NCBI RefSeq assembly: GCF_910592395.1
Contig: NC_088311.1
Coordinates: 12,092,501 to 12,156,500 of the forward strand
Source of the DNA: Lineus longissimus
Taxonomy: Eukaryota > Nemertea > Pilidiophora > Heteronemertea > Lineidae
Direction: 5' to 3'
Length of the DNA: 64,000 nt
Shown here: positions 10,196 through 19,807 of the stretch, piece after piece
Layout: every line of letters begins with the position of its first letter
Numbering within the stretch: the stretch's first letter is position 1
Made by a program: the position numbers and the translations under genes
Notes under the pieces: model-generated
Told to the model about the DNA's origin: nothing
Database searches by the model: none
Seen by the model: only the letters and a program-made list of their open reading frames with translations

Positions 10196-10677
10196 CTACA
10201 ATGCAAGTCTGACTACTGGCTTTGAAAATCTGCCAGACCTGGTTGTTACAACGTATGCGCGGGCTCGGAGTAGATTGTCCTGGAGTGTTTCTACTGCAAT
10301 TGTTCCTGATTCACCATTGCTCACAGATGAATGATTTGAAATGTCTGGAGCAACCTGATTGTCCTGATCAGTATCCGAAAACGGTGCCAATTTGCATAAG
10401 CTCCGCCGATTTCTCCTAAATGTCCCTCTCGGTGTCCTCACCACATAAGAACGTGGAGTCCCAGCATGTCCTGAGATTGAACCAGTAACCTCCTTATCAG
10501 GAATCCACACAGTGTCTCCTATGCCTAGCTTTGGCAGTGATCAGGCTGCGTGATGGTTATCAGCATTCATAGTCATTTTTCTCCTATACTCCACCTTTTC
10601 CCTCAAGTCACCATAAGACCACTTAGGTTCTAATTACGAATGATGCTGAGGAAGTGTGTTGCGCAATCTCCTGCCCA
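10196..10677 (-). pseudogene. Ty3/gypsy pol, integrase C-terminal part
   Basis: On the minus strand the frame shows L-R-E-K-V-E-Y-R-R-K, then G-I-G-D-T-V-W-I-P-D-K and GTPRSYVVRTPRGTFRRNRR. This is the C-terminal module of gypsy integrases (the GPF/GPY-like region and the RRNRR motif). Two in-frame stops mark it as dead. Its upstream part is at 13365-15433; a TTAA-target element separates the two and the reading frame resumes in phase once that element is ignored. A probable LTR follows. Confidence 0.8.
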
Positions 10678-10969
10678 TTAAAGGTCATATATCAAGGTTT
10701 TTTGCCATTTTCTGCTGTAAGACGATTTCAAAAGTGTACCTAACACTTTATACAATACAGAAAACCAAATGCAATTAGCTCCATCCATTTTGAAGATATA
10801 GCCAATTATGTGTTTGACAACTTGATTACCTGATCAGGCTAGCAACTGGCTTGTTAGAGCCAGGCGGCGGGTTCAGCAAAAGTTGTGATGTAGATCATGT
10901 CATGCAATCATAAAAGCAGGAGGGCCTTAATTAGTTATGCACACCTGGAAGTAATGTGTTTCATTCACT

Positions 10970-11309
10970 ATGGTGTATTGTGTGGCTCCGAATTGTGTCA
11001 AGGCTAGCACAAAGAACAATCGAATGACGGATGGGACCCATTTTCATGAATTTCCAAAGCCAGTTGAACGAGAGAGGAGGAAGCTGTGGATTCGGAAGTG
11101 CAAACGTTTGGAGTGTTGGAAGCCTGGGCCTTCGGCCAAACTTTGCAGTGATCACTTTATCGATACGGATTATCACATGAAGCCGGATATCTGCATCCAA
11201 CTGAATATTAAATGCCACTTGTTAAAAACAGCTGTTCCATCTGTATTCGATTTGACCAACCCCACTTACATGCGACAGCCTCCAAAGGAACGTTCGTTAG
11301 CCAAAAAAC
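10970..11309 (+). CDS. THAP-domain protein, exon 1
   Basis: The 191-residue protein is encoded by this exon and 11893-12128. Residues 1-90 form a THAP zinc finger, a C2CH DNA-binding module: C-x4-C (MVYCVAPNC), then HEFPKP, W, C and C-S-D-H-F. THAP domains occur in host transcription regulators and in transposases of the P and Kolobok groups. Two donors are possible. GTAAGC at 11310 gives phase 1 and joins exon 2 in frame; GTGAGT at 11324 would read into a stop after six codons. I prefer the first. Start: first ATG, at the start of the domain. It lies 270 bp from the left TIR, so it belongs to the mobile element. Function is likely end binding or regulation, by inference. Confidence 0.8.
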
Positions 11310-11559
11310 GTAAGCATCAAGAAGTGAGTTGAACACTATTTCATGATTTATACACTGCTGATGCACACAACACTCATACTACCCAAATGGCACATGTCAT
11401 CCACTGTACAGTGGCTACACAACCATGTCAATTGCATTTAATGCCCGAGGCTACTGAGGTCGGTTGTTATACATAATGTGTAGGCCCTATTGGGGCCTGT
11501 GATACCGCATAGGCACGGTATATGAAACCAGGGGCGGGACATACCACTGCGGTGGGAGT

Positions 11560-11766
11560 GTACTCTATTAAGGAGAGCACTTGTCAGTCCCATGGGTGTC
11601 CTTAGGGACCATCTCAAAATTTACTGATGCAAAAAAAGAGGAACAGTGTTTGTCTGGGGGGAGTTTTCTAGGTGCTCAGTGTTCACAGAGAGACTAACAC
11701 TGTTCTTCTATTTTGGCATCAGTCAATTTTGAGATGGTCCCTTTAGAGAGGTTCCACTTGACTGTG
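11560..11766. mobile_element. Truncated pogo-like MITE with nested hairpin, in the THAP intron
   Basis: The outer pieces (CTCTATTAAGGAGAGCACTTGTCAGTCC and TTTAGAGAGGTTCC in broken form) match the pogo-like MITE at 5133-5299. A 137-bp hairpin (11605-11741) interrupts them: its ends GGGACCATCTCAAAATT and the reverse complement are near perfect, with GAACAGTGTT/AACACTGTTC inside. Two nested insertions therefore lie within the 583-bp THAP intron. Confidence 0.6.
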
Positions 11767-11892
11767 AACACCATTTCCATTTCCAGAGGTATTTCATGGA
11801 GATGATCTTGTGTCACCAAAAACAAACAGGACATCCTATAAATACTAAATATTAATTGTTAAAAAAAAATCAAAATATTCGTTCCTTTTCAG

Positions 11893-12128
11893 AATACATT
11901 CAACTTCTACTGAATGAGGTATTGAGACTTCGAGAGAAAATGCCCTCGTACAGCACTGCATTGGCCAATAGAGAAGATCGCATCAAGTCTACACCCAAGC
12001 CAGTCTGTACGAAATACACGAAACGTCAAACCAAACTTGAGGTCGTGGATAGCCGGAAGACTCGATTTAATCGGACGCTCAACTCTTTGGATAACGAAAG
12101 CCAGTGTACTCCTCTGAGGGCCAGGTAG
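11893..12128 (+). CDS. THAP-domain protein, exon 2
   Basis: The acceptor is CGTTCCTTTTCAG at 11880-11892. The exon encodes a leucine-rich, probably coiled-coil stretch (YIQLLLNEVLRLREKM), then a basic tail ending L-R-A-R and a stop at 12126-12128. Joined to exon 1 ending at 11309 it makes 192 codons including the stop. Its last 50 bp overlap the terminal exon of the opposite-strand gene. An AATAAA at 12343-12348 could terminate the transcript. Confidence 0.7.
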
Positions 12129-12235
12129 AGCGAATCTTGTCACGAGCACAGACTGGAAGAGGAAGTCTTTGCTTTTTGCCCAAACGTTGCCAGCACCAGC
12201 GCACAAATCTGCGGTATGCAAGGTATCTCCATAAC
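12079..12235 (-). CDS. P2X7-like zinc-domain protein, exon 3
   Basis: The acceptor CTGTCTTTTCAG precedes codons for L-W-R-Y-L-A-Y-R-R-F-V-R-W-C-W, then L-P-V-C-A-R-D-K-I-R and Y-T-G-F. These are the conserved ends of the C-terminal domain first seen in P2X7 receptors. Stop at 12079-12081. It overlaps THAP exon 2 tail to tail by 50 bp. Confidence 0.85.
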
Positions 12236-12398
12236 CTGAAAAGACAGTTTGAGAGAAAATTTGAGTTCAGATGAAACATAATGCATACAATGTAGTATGG
12301 CCATGAATCCTTTGTGCTGAAAGCAGTTGTTTCTGTTTTGTAAATAAATAGGAAGTGTACATGTACAGGTTTCTGTTATTTTACTTATTTCAACTTAC

Positions 12399-12629
12399 TT
12401 GTGCATTGGCTGATCATTTCCTATTGGCCCTTGATCTTGGATAAATTCATACATGGCACTTTCCAGGACATATCGGTCAAGGCAGTTGCTTGCGAATCCG
12501 GGATGCAGAGTTATGCAGGCAACTCCATCTGGCTCATAACTTTCCTTCTTGGCCAGAACTGGGGAATAGTCACTGCAGCACATCGACTCTGTTCCAGTGA
12601 TTTGAGCTGTGCAGTTTCCACAGTCACAC
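12399..12629 (-). CDS. P2X7-like zinc-domain protein, exon 2
   Basis: The exon carries the cysteine core of the domain: the codon split at the intron gives W-C-D-C-G-N-C, followed by C-C-S-D, then CITLHPGFASNCLDRYVLE. The acceptor is TTTATCACTTCAG and the donor GTAAGT at 12398-12393. The junctions keep phase on both sides. Confidence 0.85.
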
Positions 12630-12928
12630 CTGAAGTGATAAACGTTTACATATTTACAAAAAATGATGATTAACACTAGACCAGTTGCCAGTTGCCCTCC
12701 TTGGCTTCCCTCAGTCTCAGTGATGATGAGGCCGAGTCCATGACATGGCAGATGGCAAATGTCCTTCAGAGACTGTTCAAATACATACAACCATTGAACC
12801 AATACAAAGCCATCCAAGAAGTGCCAGAGCATCAGATAAAGTTCAATTGTGTATAGTAGTAGTGGATGCATGTCATGATGTAGTGCTGTGTGCATAGAGA
12901 ACAGAGTGAGAATGTAAACAAAACTTGC

Positions 12929-13125
12929 CATTTTCTGTTGCCTGCACGTTCAGGGCGTTCATCCTCCACTTCCTCATCACTTTCGTCCGAATGATTACTC
13001 TCATTATGATCTAGTGATATCAATGGCTCGAACATGTATGGCTCAACGTTTAAATATCCTTCTGTATCGACCAAAACATCCTCAAATTCACTGCTCTCAC
13101 TCTCTGAACTGTATGCGGAAGCCAT
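12929..13125 (-). CDS. P2X7-like zinc-domain protein, exon 1 (GC donor)
   Basis: This starts a 194-residue protein with exons 12399-12629 and 12079-12235. ATG at 13125 has a strong context (AAGATGG). The N-terminus is acidic and serine-rich (ASAYSSESESSEFEDVLVD), with no transmembrane segments, so it is not an ion channel; only the cytosolic zinc-binding tail domain of P2X7 is present. Such stand-alone proteins are abundant in aquatic invertebrates and of unknown function. The donor is the non-canonical GCAAGT (12928-12923); with it the exon ends in TG and joins to make the conserved W-C-x-C-G-x-C motif, which no nearby GT donor does. Located 235 bp from the right TIR. Confidence 0.85.
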
Positions 13126-13364
13126 CTTGCTTTGTTCTGACTGACACGACCTACGTCATCAAAAAATCCCTAGCGGCCACATGTGGAACTAATCTAAAGT
13201 TGTGTGTGGTGGGAAATTCAAATAGTTTCAAATTGAAAATTGAAATAACTAAATAATGACTTTATTATTAGAATTTTTTTAATGTCTGGGATCTTGTTTT
13301 TTTAACCCTCAACATATTTCATGAGTATCAAGCATGTTTTCAAACCTTGATATATGACCTTTAA

Positions 13365-15433
13365 CATTTCGCTAGGGTTGTAGCCATTTTGCAAAGGGGT
13401 AGAACGGTAAGCTAGCAATGCTAAGGTGAAGTCTTGATCAAGTTTGATCTTGATCAAGTTTTTAACAGTTTGTACCGCTCTTTCTGCTTCTCCATTCCCT
13501 TGCGGATACAACGGACTGCTCGTCACATGTTCAAATACAAACTTATTGGCAAAACTCTTGAACTCCTTGGAGTCATATTGAGGTCCATTATCACTCCTTG
13601 GTCTCTCCGGAATTCCATGCCTGACTATTAGGTACTGCTGCTTCTTATACTCAGCAAGATCTGTCCCTAACACTTGCCAAGGTCGGCGAGGAAATTCACC
13701 TTGAATAGGCTCGTGCCTATAGCTCCTCATTTTCGCTAAGACGGTAGAGTTTTTAACTGAGCACTTAATCCGGGCCACCATACTGAATGTTTAGCTCTTT
13801 CCCTACATTTGGTTGTTCTTTGATGACCCTCGTGTATTTTATCCAGTATCTCCAAGCGCATACTCACTGGAATAACTATACGAGTCCCTCTCATAAGCAA
13901 TCCATCCTGAACAGTAAGCTCGCCTGAAATAGGGTAGTAAGGCTTTACAGCACCTCTAACGAATGGACGGTCAGGCAAACCGTCTTACAGTATTGAATTG
14001 AACCAATTAACGGCAAACCTCGTCCTCCGATTGTCTCTCCTCGATCTGCTGCAGCCGATCTGGCTGGCAGATTTTGTGCAAATACCCGAAACATATGCAG
14101 TAGCATTGAGATCAAATTTAATGTCCGCCTCAGACCTTTCCCTTTGAAGCGGTGCCATTGATAGCGCATCGGCTATATAGAGTTCCTTTCCTGGCACATG
14201 CTTAACTAAATGCTATACGAGTACTTCATGGGCCTCATTTGAATCTCTGAACCCTAGCTGATCACTGGTAGCATTTCAAGGCTTTTGCCTCCTCCTAGCA
14301 GTGGAACTAAAGACTTATGATCTGTCTCCAATAAGAACGTTTTCCCTAGAACACAATCTGAAAATCTCTTGCAAGCCCCTGTGGCTGCCAATGCCTCTTT
14401 CTCTCTTTGTGTGTAACGCTTATCAGTGTCATCTAAGGTCCTTGACGTATATGCTACAGGTCTTGTAACACCTTTCTCGTGCACCTGCAGAATAGCTCCC
14501 CCCCAGTCCTTAAGAAGAAGCATCCGCTGAGACCATTGTTTCCCTCTACGGATCATAAAGTGCAAGCTTTCAAGCGCTCCTTTCTGGGGACCTTCCCTGT
14601 CCCAGCTGTTTTTCTTACTCATATGAGAACGTAAAGGTTCAGTCTTACTAGCTAAGTTCAGTATAAATATCCCTAGATAGGTTATCATGCAAAGCAATCT
14701 CCTGAGTTCTGGCACGTTCTTTGGCTCTGGAAAATCCTGAACTGCCTTGATTTTCCTTGGGTCAGGCCTAATGCCGTCACTATCAAGTATGTATGCTAAA
14801 TACAACAATTTCTCCTCAGAGATCTCACACATTGGTACATTCAAAGTTACTCCTGCTTCCATAAGTCTCTTAAACACTGCGTATAACCGCCGATCGTGCT
14901 CCTGTTTAAATCCATGCCGTACACAAGTATGTCATCAATTTCAACGAGAACGTTGTCCAGTCTTTCTTGATTTTCTTGCGTTCGATTTTGAAAGAGTTTG
15001 AAAGAGTTTGGGCCCCGATAAGATTCCACATGGAAGTCGATTGAAACAATACCTGCCCCATGGCGTCATGAACGTTGTGAGCTTCCGACTCTCAGGATCC
15101 AATGGGATCTGCCAGAAACCGGAATTTGCGTCTAGCTTACTGAATACCTTTGTGCCCTTTAGTTTCGCCAAAGTTTAATCAACATATGGCATTTGATGCC
15201 TTTCACGACAGACACTTTAATTTAGTTTAGTCAAGTCCACACATATTCTTACTGAACCATCCGGCTTTGGTACTACGACCATACCAGCACACCAATATGT
15301 TGGCTCTCGCACCTCCGATACAACTCCTATGTTTGCCATCCTTTCAAGTTCCTCCTTGGTCCACTTTAGAAGTGGAATGGCAATTCGTCTAGCCGCAGAA
15401 ATTGCATAGGGCTTAGCACCATCTTTTAGCTTT
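13365..15433 (-). pseudogene. Ty3/gypsy pol: reverse transcriptase, RNase H and integrase core
   Basis: Reading leftwards from 15433 come the RT start (A-R-R-I-A-I-P-L, VSEVREPTYWCAGMVVVPKP), the palm with K-L-D-A-N-S-G-F-W-Q-I and an I-D-D-I-L-V-Y catalytic segment, and the thumb. RNase H follows (D-W-G-G-A-I-L, T-D-H-K-S-L), then the integrase zinc finger (H...H...), the core (G-T-D-L-A, D-N-G-P-Q-Y-D) and A-Y-R-S-T-P. Many frameshifts and stops break it. The 5' part (gag, protease, 5' LTR) is missing beyond 15433. The 3' part is at 10196-10677, beyond an inserted element. Confidence 0.85.
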
Positions 15434-15730
15434 ATACAGGATGTCCCAGAAAAAAGGTAATCCTGGCAAAAAGGGTTAATGTGATGAGATCATGCATTTT
15501 AACACATTGGCATTGCATCATAGTCAAGTGGAAGCTATGAGCTTTCCGTTGATGCCATTGTGACGCCCATGCTGCTACGCATGAGCACCAAGGCCCTGAA
15601 AAAGACATGCAGATTTAACCTTGTTACAAGTTGGGAACTTCCATAAGTTTGTGTCACACATCATTGACAAGGCAGACGTTACATAGACGTTCACTTTTCA
15701 CTCCTCATGCCTTATTATTCACGGGTCATT

Positions 15731-16086
15731 GGTTCACTACGGTGGCCCATAGAGGACATGCGTTTATTTTCAATATATTAGAATATTTTTCTTTTTACGA
15801 TGTGATTTATTTCTCTCGAATTACAACCGCCGTCGGATTTATTTCCACCGCGGTGGATATTAATTTCCACCGCAGTGGATATTATTTCCACCGCGGTGGA
15901 TATTATTTTCTTTGGCGGTGGTGGGAATTATTATTTTTAACCCGGCGGTGGGAATTATTTTTTCGGCGGTGAGAAATAAATCCGACGGCGGTTGTAATTC
16001 GAGAGAAAAAAATCGCATTGTAAAAAAAAAATATTCTAATATATTGAAAATAAACGCATGTCCTCTATGGGCCACCGTAGTGAACC
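15731..16086. mobile_element. Palindromic MITE with CCACCGCGGTGG units
   Basis: The ends are GGTTCACTACGGTGGCCCAT and its inverse, and the arms stay complementary for more than 110 bp (15731-15845 against 15975-16086). The centre holds three tandem units of about 21 bp built on the palindrome CCACCGCGGTGG followed by ATATTA (15845-15905), then three GGCGGTGGGAATTATT-type units. No target duplication is clear. The whole element would fold into a long hairpin. Non-coding. Confidence 0.75.
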
Positions 16087-16688
16087 CAAGAATTAACAAG
16101 GTATTTTCAATGAGCACTGTTACATAGGCTTTCATTTTGTACTTTGCTTCGCTTCATTTCGTTTCTGGCGTGAGGTCATCATGTTCATGCGTGAATCAAA
16201 GAATGGACATGTTCATTCTTTGTGAAGTAAACCGGGCCACAGGCAGGACGTATTTTGACTGTCAAGGGAAGATTTCCTCCAACAGCTGTGAATATTTTGT
16301 CTTGTGGGATTTTTCTCGAATTACTACAGCACATACAACCATTTGCCGTATTAATCCGATAGTACTTCCATGGAAATGAGGGGATAAACAGGATAAATAC
16401 AAAACACATAGTCTCAAATACATGTAATTTATTTGAATTTTTCAGGGTCAGGATGGACGACTACAAAGCAAGTTTGTGTGCGAGTATGTACTAACACCTT
16501 TCCTGTGGGATCCCACAGAGCCCGACTACAAAAATAGAGACCAGCGTGCACAGGCCTGAGAAGACATTGACAAGAAGTTACCACCCTACAAGAAAGGTAA
16601 GTACATCTTCATCACCACATTTTAGTCATCATCTTCATCAAAACTAACAACCACATTCCCGAAGACGTGTTGATCCTGCCACTCAACT

Positions 16689-17909
16689 ATGGCACGCCAG
16701 AGCGGAATTATTTCAACCCTGTACAAAATATTAGCAACATTTTAAAAACGATCCAACATTTTTAGAAAACAAGCCAACATTAGCGGAATTATTTCAACCC
16801 TGTACAAAATATAAGCATTATTTAAAAAAAAGATCCAACATTTTGAGAAAACAAGCCAACATTTTTTTTTTAAATGTTGACAAAATTTTACAGCAACATT
16901 TATTTTCGTTCAAGATTTTTTTCTTGCAACATTTTGTTTCGTCAACAATTTTTTCGTCCAACAACGAGCGCCACCTGTGAACAACTAATTGAACTATATC
17001 CCCTCGAGACGAGGTTTAGCTACGGGGTACTTCTGGCATGTTTCTTTACACGAATATCTTACGCACGTGGTTGTCACTCGTCATGAATGTGTCAGTGTCA
17101 GATTTTTACCGTCATTAAATTACATAAGTTAAACCCCTACAATCATGACAAACAATTTAAATTTGCTAGCGAATGCTAGCGATTTCGAAGATTTGCTGAG
17201 AGAACTGCGGAGATCTTCCCAGCTTAACCTCGTCCCTGCGCGCGAGTTCTATTAGCAGTTCATAGGTGGCGCTCGATGTTGAACAGAAAAAATGTTGAAC
17301 GAAAAAAATGTTGCCAAGAAAAAATCTTGAACGAAAATAAATGTTGCAGTAAAATTTTGTCAAGATTTTGTTTTAAAAATTGCGGGGAAAATATTTTTAA
17401 GAGAAGTGTGCCGACGCACGTTCCATCATACACTTAATTACTGAGCATATAAGCTCCGCCTCCTGTCAGGCCATATTTGGATTGACTCCTTCCGGTACTT
17501 TCTTAACCAATCGTGTTTACTTCCCCTTTTCGGACTTTTCTACCTGTAAAGCCTGTGATGAATAAAGTTAGTTAGCATAAGTATATCGTCGTTGTAACAT
17601 CTCTCTGCATGTCTTGCATGGACTATACTCTGGACCACGTGGACTATATATGATAAACCCGCAATAGGCCGAACAAGAAGAAAAAAATGTAAAAAAAATT
17701 GTTGGGCTTGTTTTTTCAAAATGTTGACATGAGACTAAAAAAAATTATCTTTTTCAAAATGTTGACATGAGACTAAAAAAAATTATCTTTTTTAAAAGAT
17801 TGTCGGGTATATTTTTGAAAGTTTAAATAGTATTTCTTCTCTGTTGCCAAGAAATTTGTAGTTGCTAATATTTTTTCAGGGTTGAAATAATTCTGCTTTG
17901 GCGTGCCAT
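16689..17909. mobile_element. 1.2 kb foldback element with 8-bp target duplication
   Basis: Ends ATGGCACGCC and GGCGTGCCAT are flanked by perfect 8-bp direct repeats ACTCAACT (16681-16688 and 17910-17917). The terminal arms share a GAATTATTTCAACCCTG block. The left arm is partly duplicated (16722-16760 resembles 16783-16830). A second pair of inverted arms lies inside (about 16873-17030 against 17215-17380), rich in CAACATTT. An 8-bp duplication is typical of hAT and P-type elements; the termini do not identify which. No transposase. Confidence 0.8.
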
Positions 17910-18019
17910 ACTCAACTCATCCATCCGGGTGACTGAAAAAGTCACTGATTGTGTTTTTCGTACGGTTGTTGCATCTTCGGGTGTCCTGCCATCACGTGTT
18001 TCACCTTGGATGTACGATC

Positions 18020-18757
18020 AATCATGACCATCTCTCCTTCTGATGAAGTTGTGGAGGGCAATTGCTGCTTTTGTCACGGTAACAGCTTTGTCAGGCTGTA
18101 GACGTATGGCTCGTTGAAATATTTCAAGCTTCTTGCCCAAAATGCCAAAAGCTCACTCTACTGTGCGACGGGCTCTCGAATGGCTATAGTTGTAAATACG
18201 TCTCTCGCGATCAAGTGTTCTGGCGGCAAAAGGACGCATCAGATACGTCGTTAAAGGGAATGCATCCCCAAGTATCTGATATGGAATTTTCTAGTCAGAA
18301 GATTCTGATCAGAAGATTGTCGTAAGGGATCGAATGTTCAACCGGTTCTCCTCCAAGAGCTTGGACAACTCTGATGCCTGAAAAACACCAGCATCACTGA
18401 CTCGCCCGTATTGGCCGACGTCCACAATCGTAATACAAGAGTCCGCATCACTAACTGCGAGAAGAACAATGCTTGGGAACCCTTTATAATTATAGTACAT
18501 TGAGCCGCTATTGGAGTTGTTCACAAGTGCGATAGGCTTTCCGTCAATTGCACCCACAGCAAAAGGATAATCCCATAGATCTCCAAATCGTTTTGCGAAT
18601 CGTTCCCAGTCTTCTTATTTTGGCTTCGGTAGCTCGATGGGCTGTAGCACTTGCCACAGTACCGCACAGGTTGCAACCACGTGTTCACTGATTGAGGTCC
18701 TCGATGTATGGAACGGGACAGACATGGTAGTAAATGATGATTCAGTGGCTAGATGCC
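18020..18757 (-). pseudogene. PIF/Harbinger transposase, catalytic exon
   Basis: A splice acceptor (TTTTCGTTGCAG) opens a minus-strand frame R-H-L-A-T-E-S-S-F, then P-K ... E-D-W-E-R-F, VGAIDGKPIALVNNSNSG (first catalytic Asp), YNYKGFPSIVLLAVSDAD (second Asp), G-Y/G-R-V-S-D-A-G-V-F. After a shift come I-L-G-D-A-F-P-L, Y-N-Y-S-H-S-R-A-R-R-T-V-E and F-G-I-L, and L-H-N-F-I-R-R. This is the ordered signature of Harbinger DDE transposases. Stops after P-K-P-K and after the catalytic Glu, plus a frameshift, show it is dead. The upstream exon is missing; a MADF/BESS gene begins 66 bp away on the other strand. Confidence 0.88.
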
Positions 18758-18822
18758 TGCAACGAAAAACAAATTGGACTCTGATAATTTGATGAATTAA
18801 TTTGAGAACTCTTTTTTTCAGG

Positions 18823-19390
18823 TGTCACGGCCAAGGAGACATGGAAAAAACTCACCAGGGGGCTCTGCAACGCAATTAACAGAAAGCAAAAAAAGAAATC
18901 TGGCAGCGGTGCTTCCAAAGAAGACAAACCATGGAAGTTTCAAAAGTCGATGAGTTTCTTTGTTTCTGTGAAGAACAAGCGATCTACGGAGAGCAATTTG
19001 GTCAAGAATCGGACAATGGGCCTGAAGCATCCGAGGATGACGAACAAGGCTTATCCCAGGCAGCTAATGAGGCTGGTGTTGACGGCTTTGATGACGGTGA
19101 TTATAACAGTTACCCGCCAACTGAAATACTGCAGGAAACCAAGTCCAGCAGCAAAGAAAGTGGAAATCCCAGGCCAAAGAAGAGGAAGAGTTACTCTGTA
19201 GATGATGATTGTCAAGCTGGACTGATGAGAGCAATGCAACAACGTATGGAAGAAAGTAAAGAATCTCCTAGAATGAAGTTATTTAAGTCGTTATTGCCAA
19301 GAGTATTCCCTTTCTGAAGACCAGTTCCTCGATTTTCAAATCGATGTCCTGGCCGTCTTGAAAAAGCAGTCGCAGAAAAAATGTGCTAGG
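18823..19390 (+). pseudogene. MADF-BESS protein (Harbinger partner), second exon
   Basis: The acceptor CTCTTTTTTTCAG leads into G-V-T-A-K-E-T-W-K-K, S-G-S-G-A-S-K and W-K-F-Q-K-S-M-S-F-F, the second half of a MADF domain. After a one-base shift near 19000 comes an acidic linker (ESDNGPEASEDDEQ), P-K-K-R-K (nuclear localisation-like), then M-K-L-F-K-S-L-L-P. After another shift come F-L-D-F-Q-I-D-V-L and K-K-Q, a BESS motif. MADF-BESS proteins are the DNA-binding partner of animal Harbinger transposases. Two frameshifts and no first exon: a relic. Confidence 0.78.
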
Positions 19391-19807
19391 CGTATTGATT
19401 GTGGTAAATATATAAACATGACTACGCCCACGAGTGTTATCCCTGAAAAATTATTCTAAAAGCCATCTGCTATTCCCACTTTTATGTTTAATGCGCATTC
19501 GTATTTCCCGCGTTATGAGCATTTGTTGACGTCACCATATTATTATCGCTACCTATCGGGCAGGCCACCTCTTCGACATCCCTCGTTCGTCATGTTACAA
19601 ATCGCAAGGGTTAGGATAGCAGACCAGTTTGTCGACTTGTTTCCTTTTCTTTTCATACCCCCTCATTTGCTTATTGATCTTGTACGTGTCGCGCCCGGGT
19701 GTCCATGTACCCGATGTGGTGAATTTTGGGCAAATCGGCACGCATACAGGCACGTGAAAATAAGTGGCGAGGCGAACGTTTGGTGATGTTGGTTTGGACT
19801 TCACCAT

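Larger units (their letters stand above)
10682..13360. mobile_element. TTAA-target TIR element (T2/Kolobok-like) carrying two intact genes
   Basis: Perfect 19-bp TIRs AGGTCATATATCAAGGTTT (10682-10700 and inverted 13342-13360) are flanked by TTAA on both sides (10678-10681, 13361-13364). TTAA duplications followed by AGG termini are characteristic of the T2/Kolobok superfamily; piggyBac also uses TTAA but its termini differ. Inside are an intact THAP gene (+) and an intact P2X7-like zinc-domain gene (-), placed tail to tail with 235-290 bp between each start codon and its nearest TIR. No transposase catalytic domain is recognisable. Excision with one TTAA restores the interrupted gypsy frame, so boundaries are exact. 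Confidence 0.85.

Noticed and set aside
11310-11332. Alternative THAP donor GTGAGT at 11324
   Set aside because: A better consensus by sequence, but it leads to a stop six codons into exon 2; the GTAAGC donor at 11310 keeps the long frame open.
15430-15460. ACAGGATGTCCCAGAAAAAAG as a TIR of a mariner-like element truncating the gypsy relic
   Set aside because: The start looks TIR-like but no inverse copy was found in the window.
18742-19030. Minus-strand frames opposite the MADF exon
   Set aside because: They are shadows of the MADF/BESS coding sequence and carry no domain.
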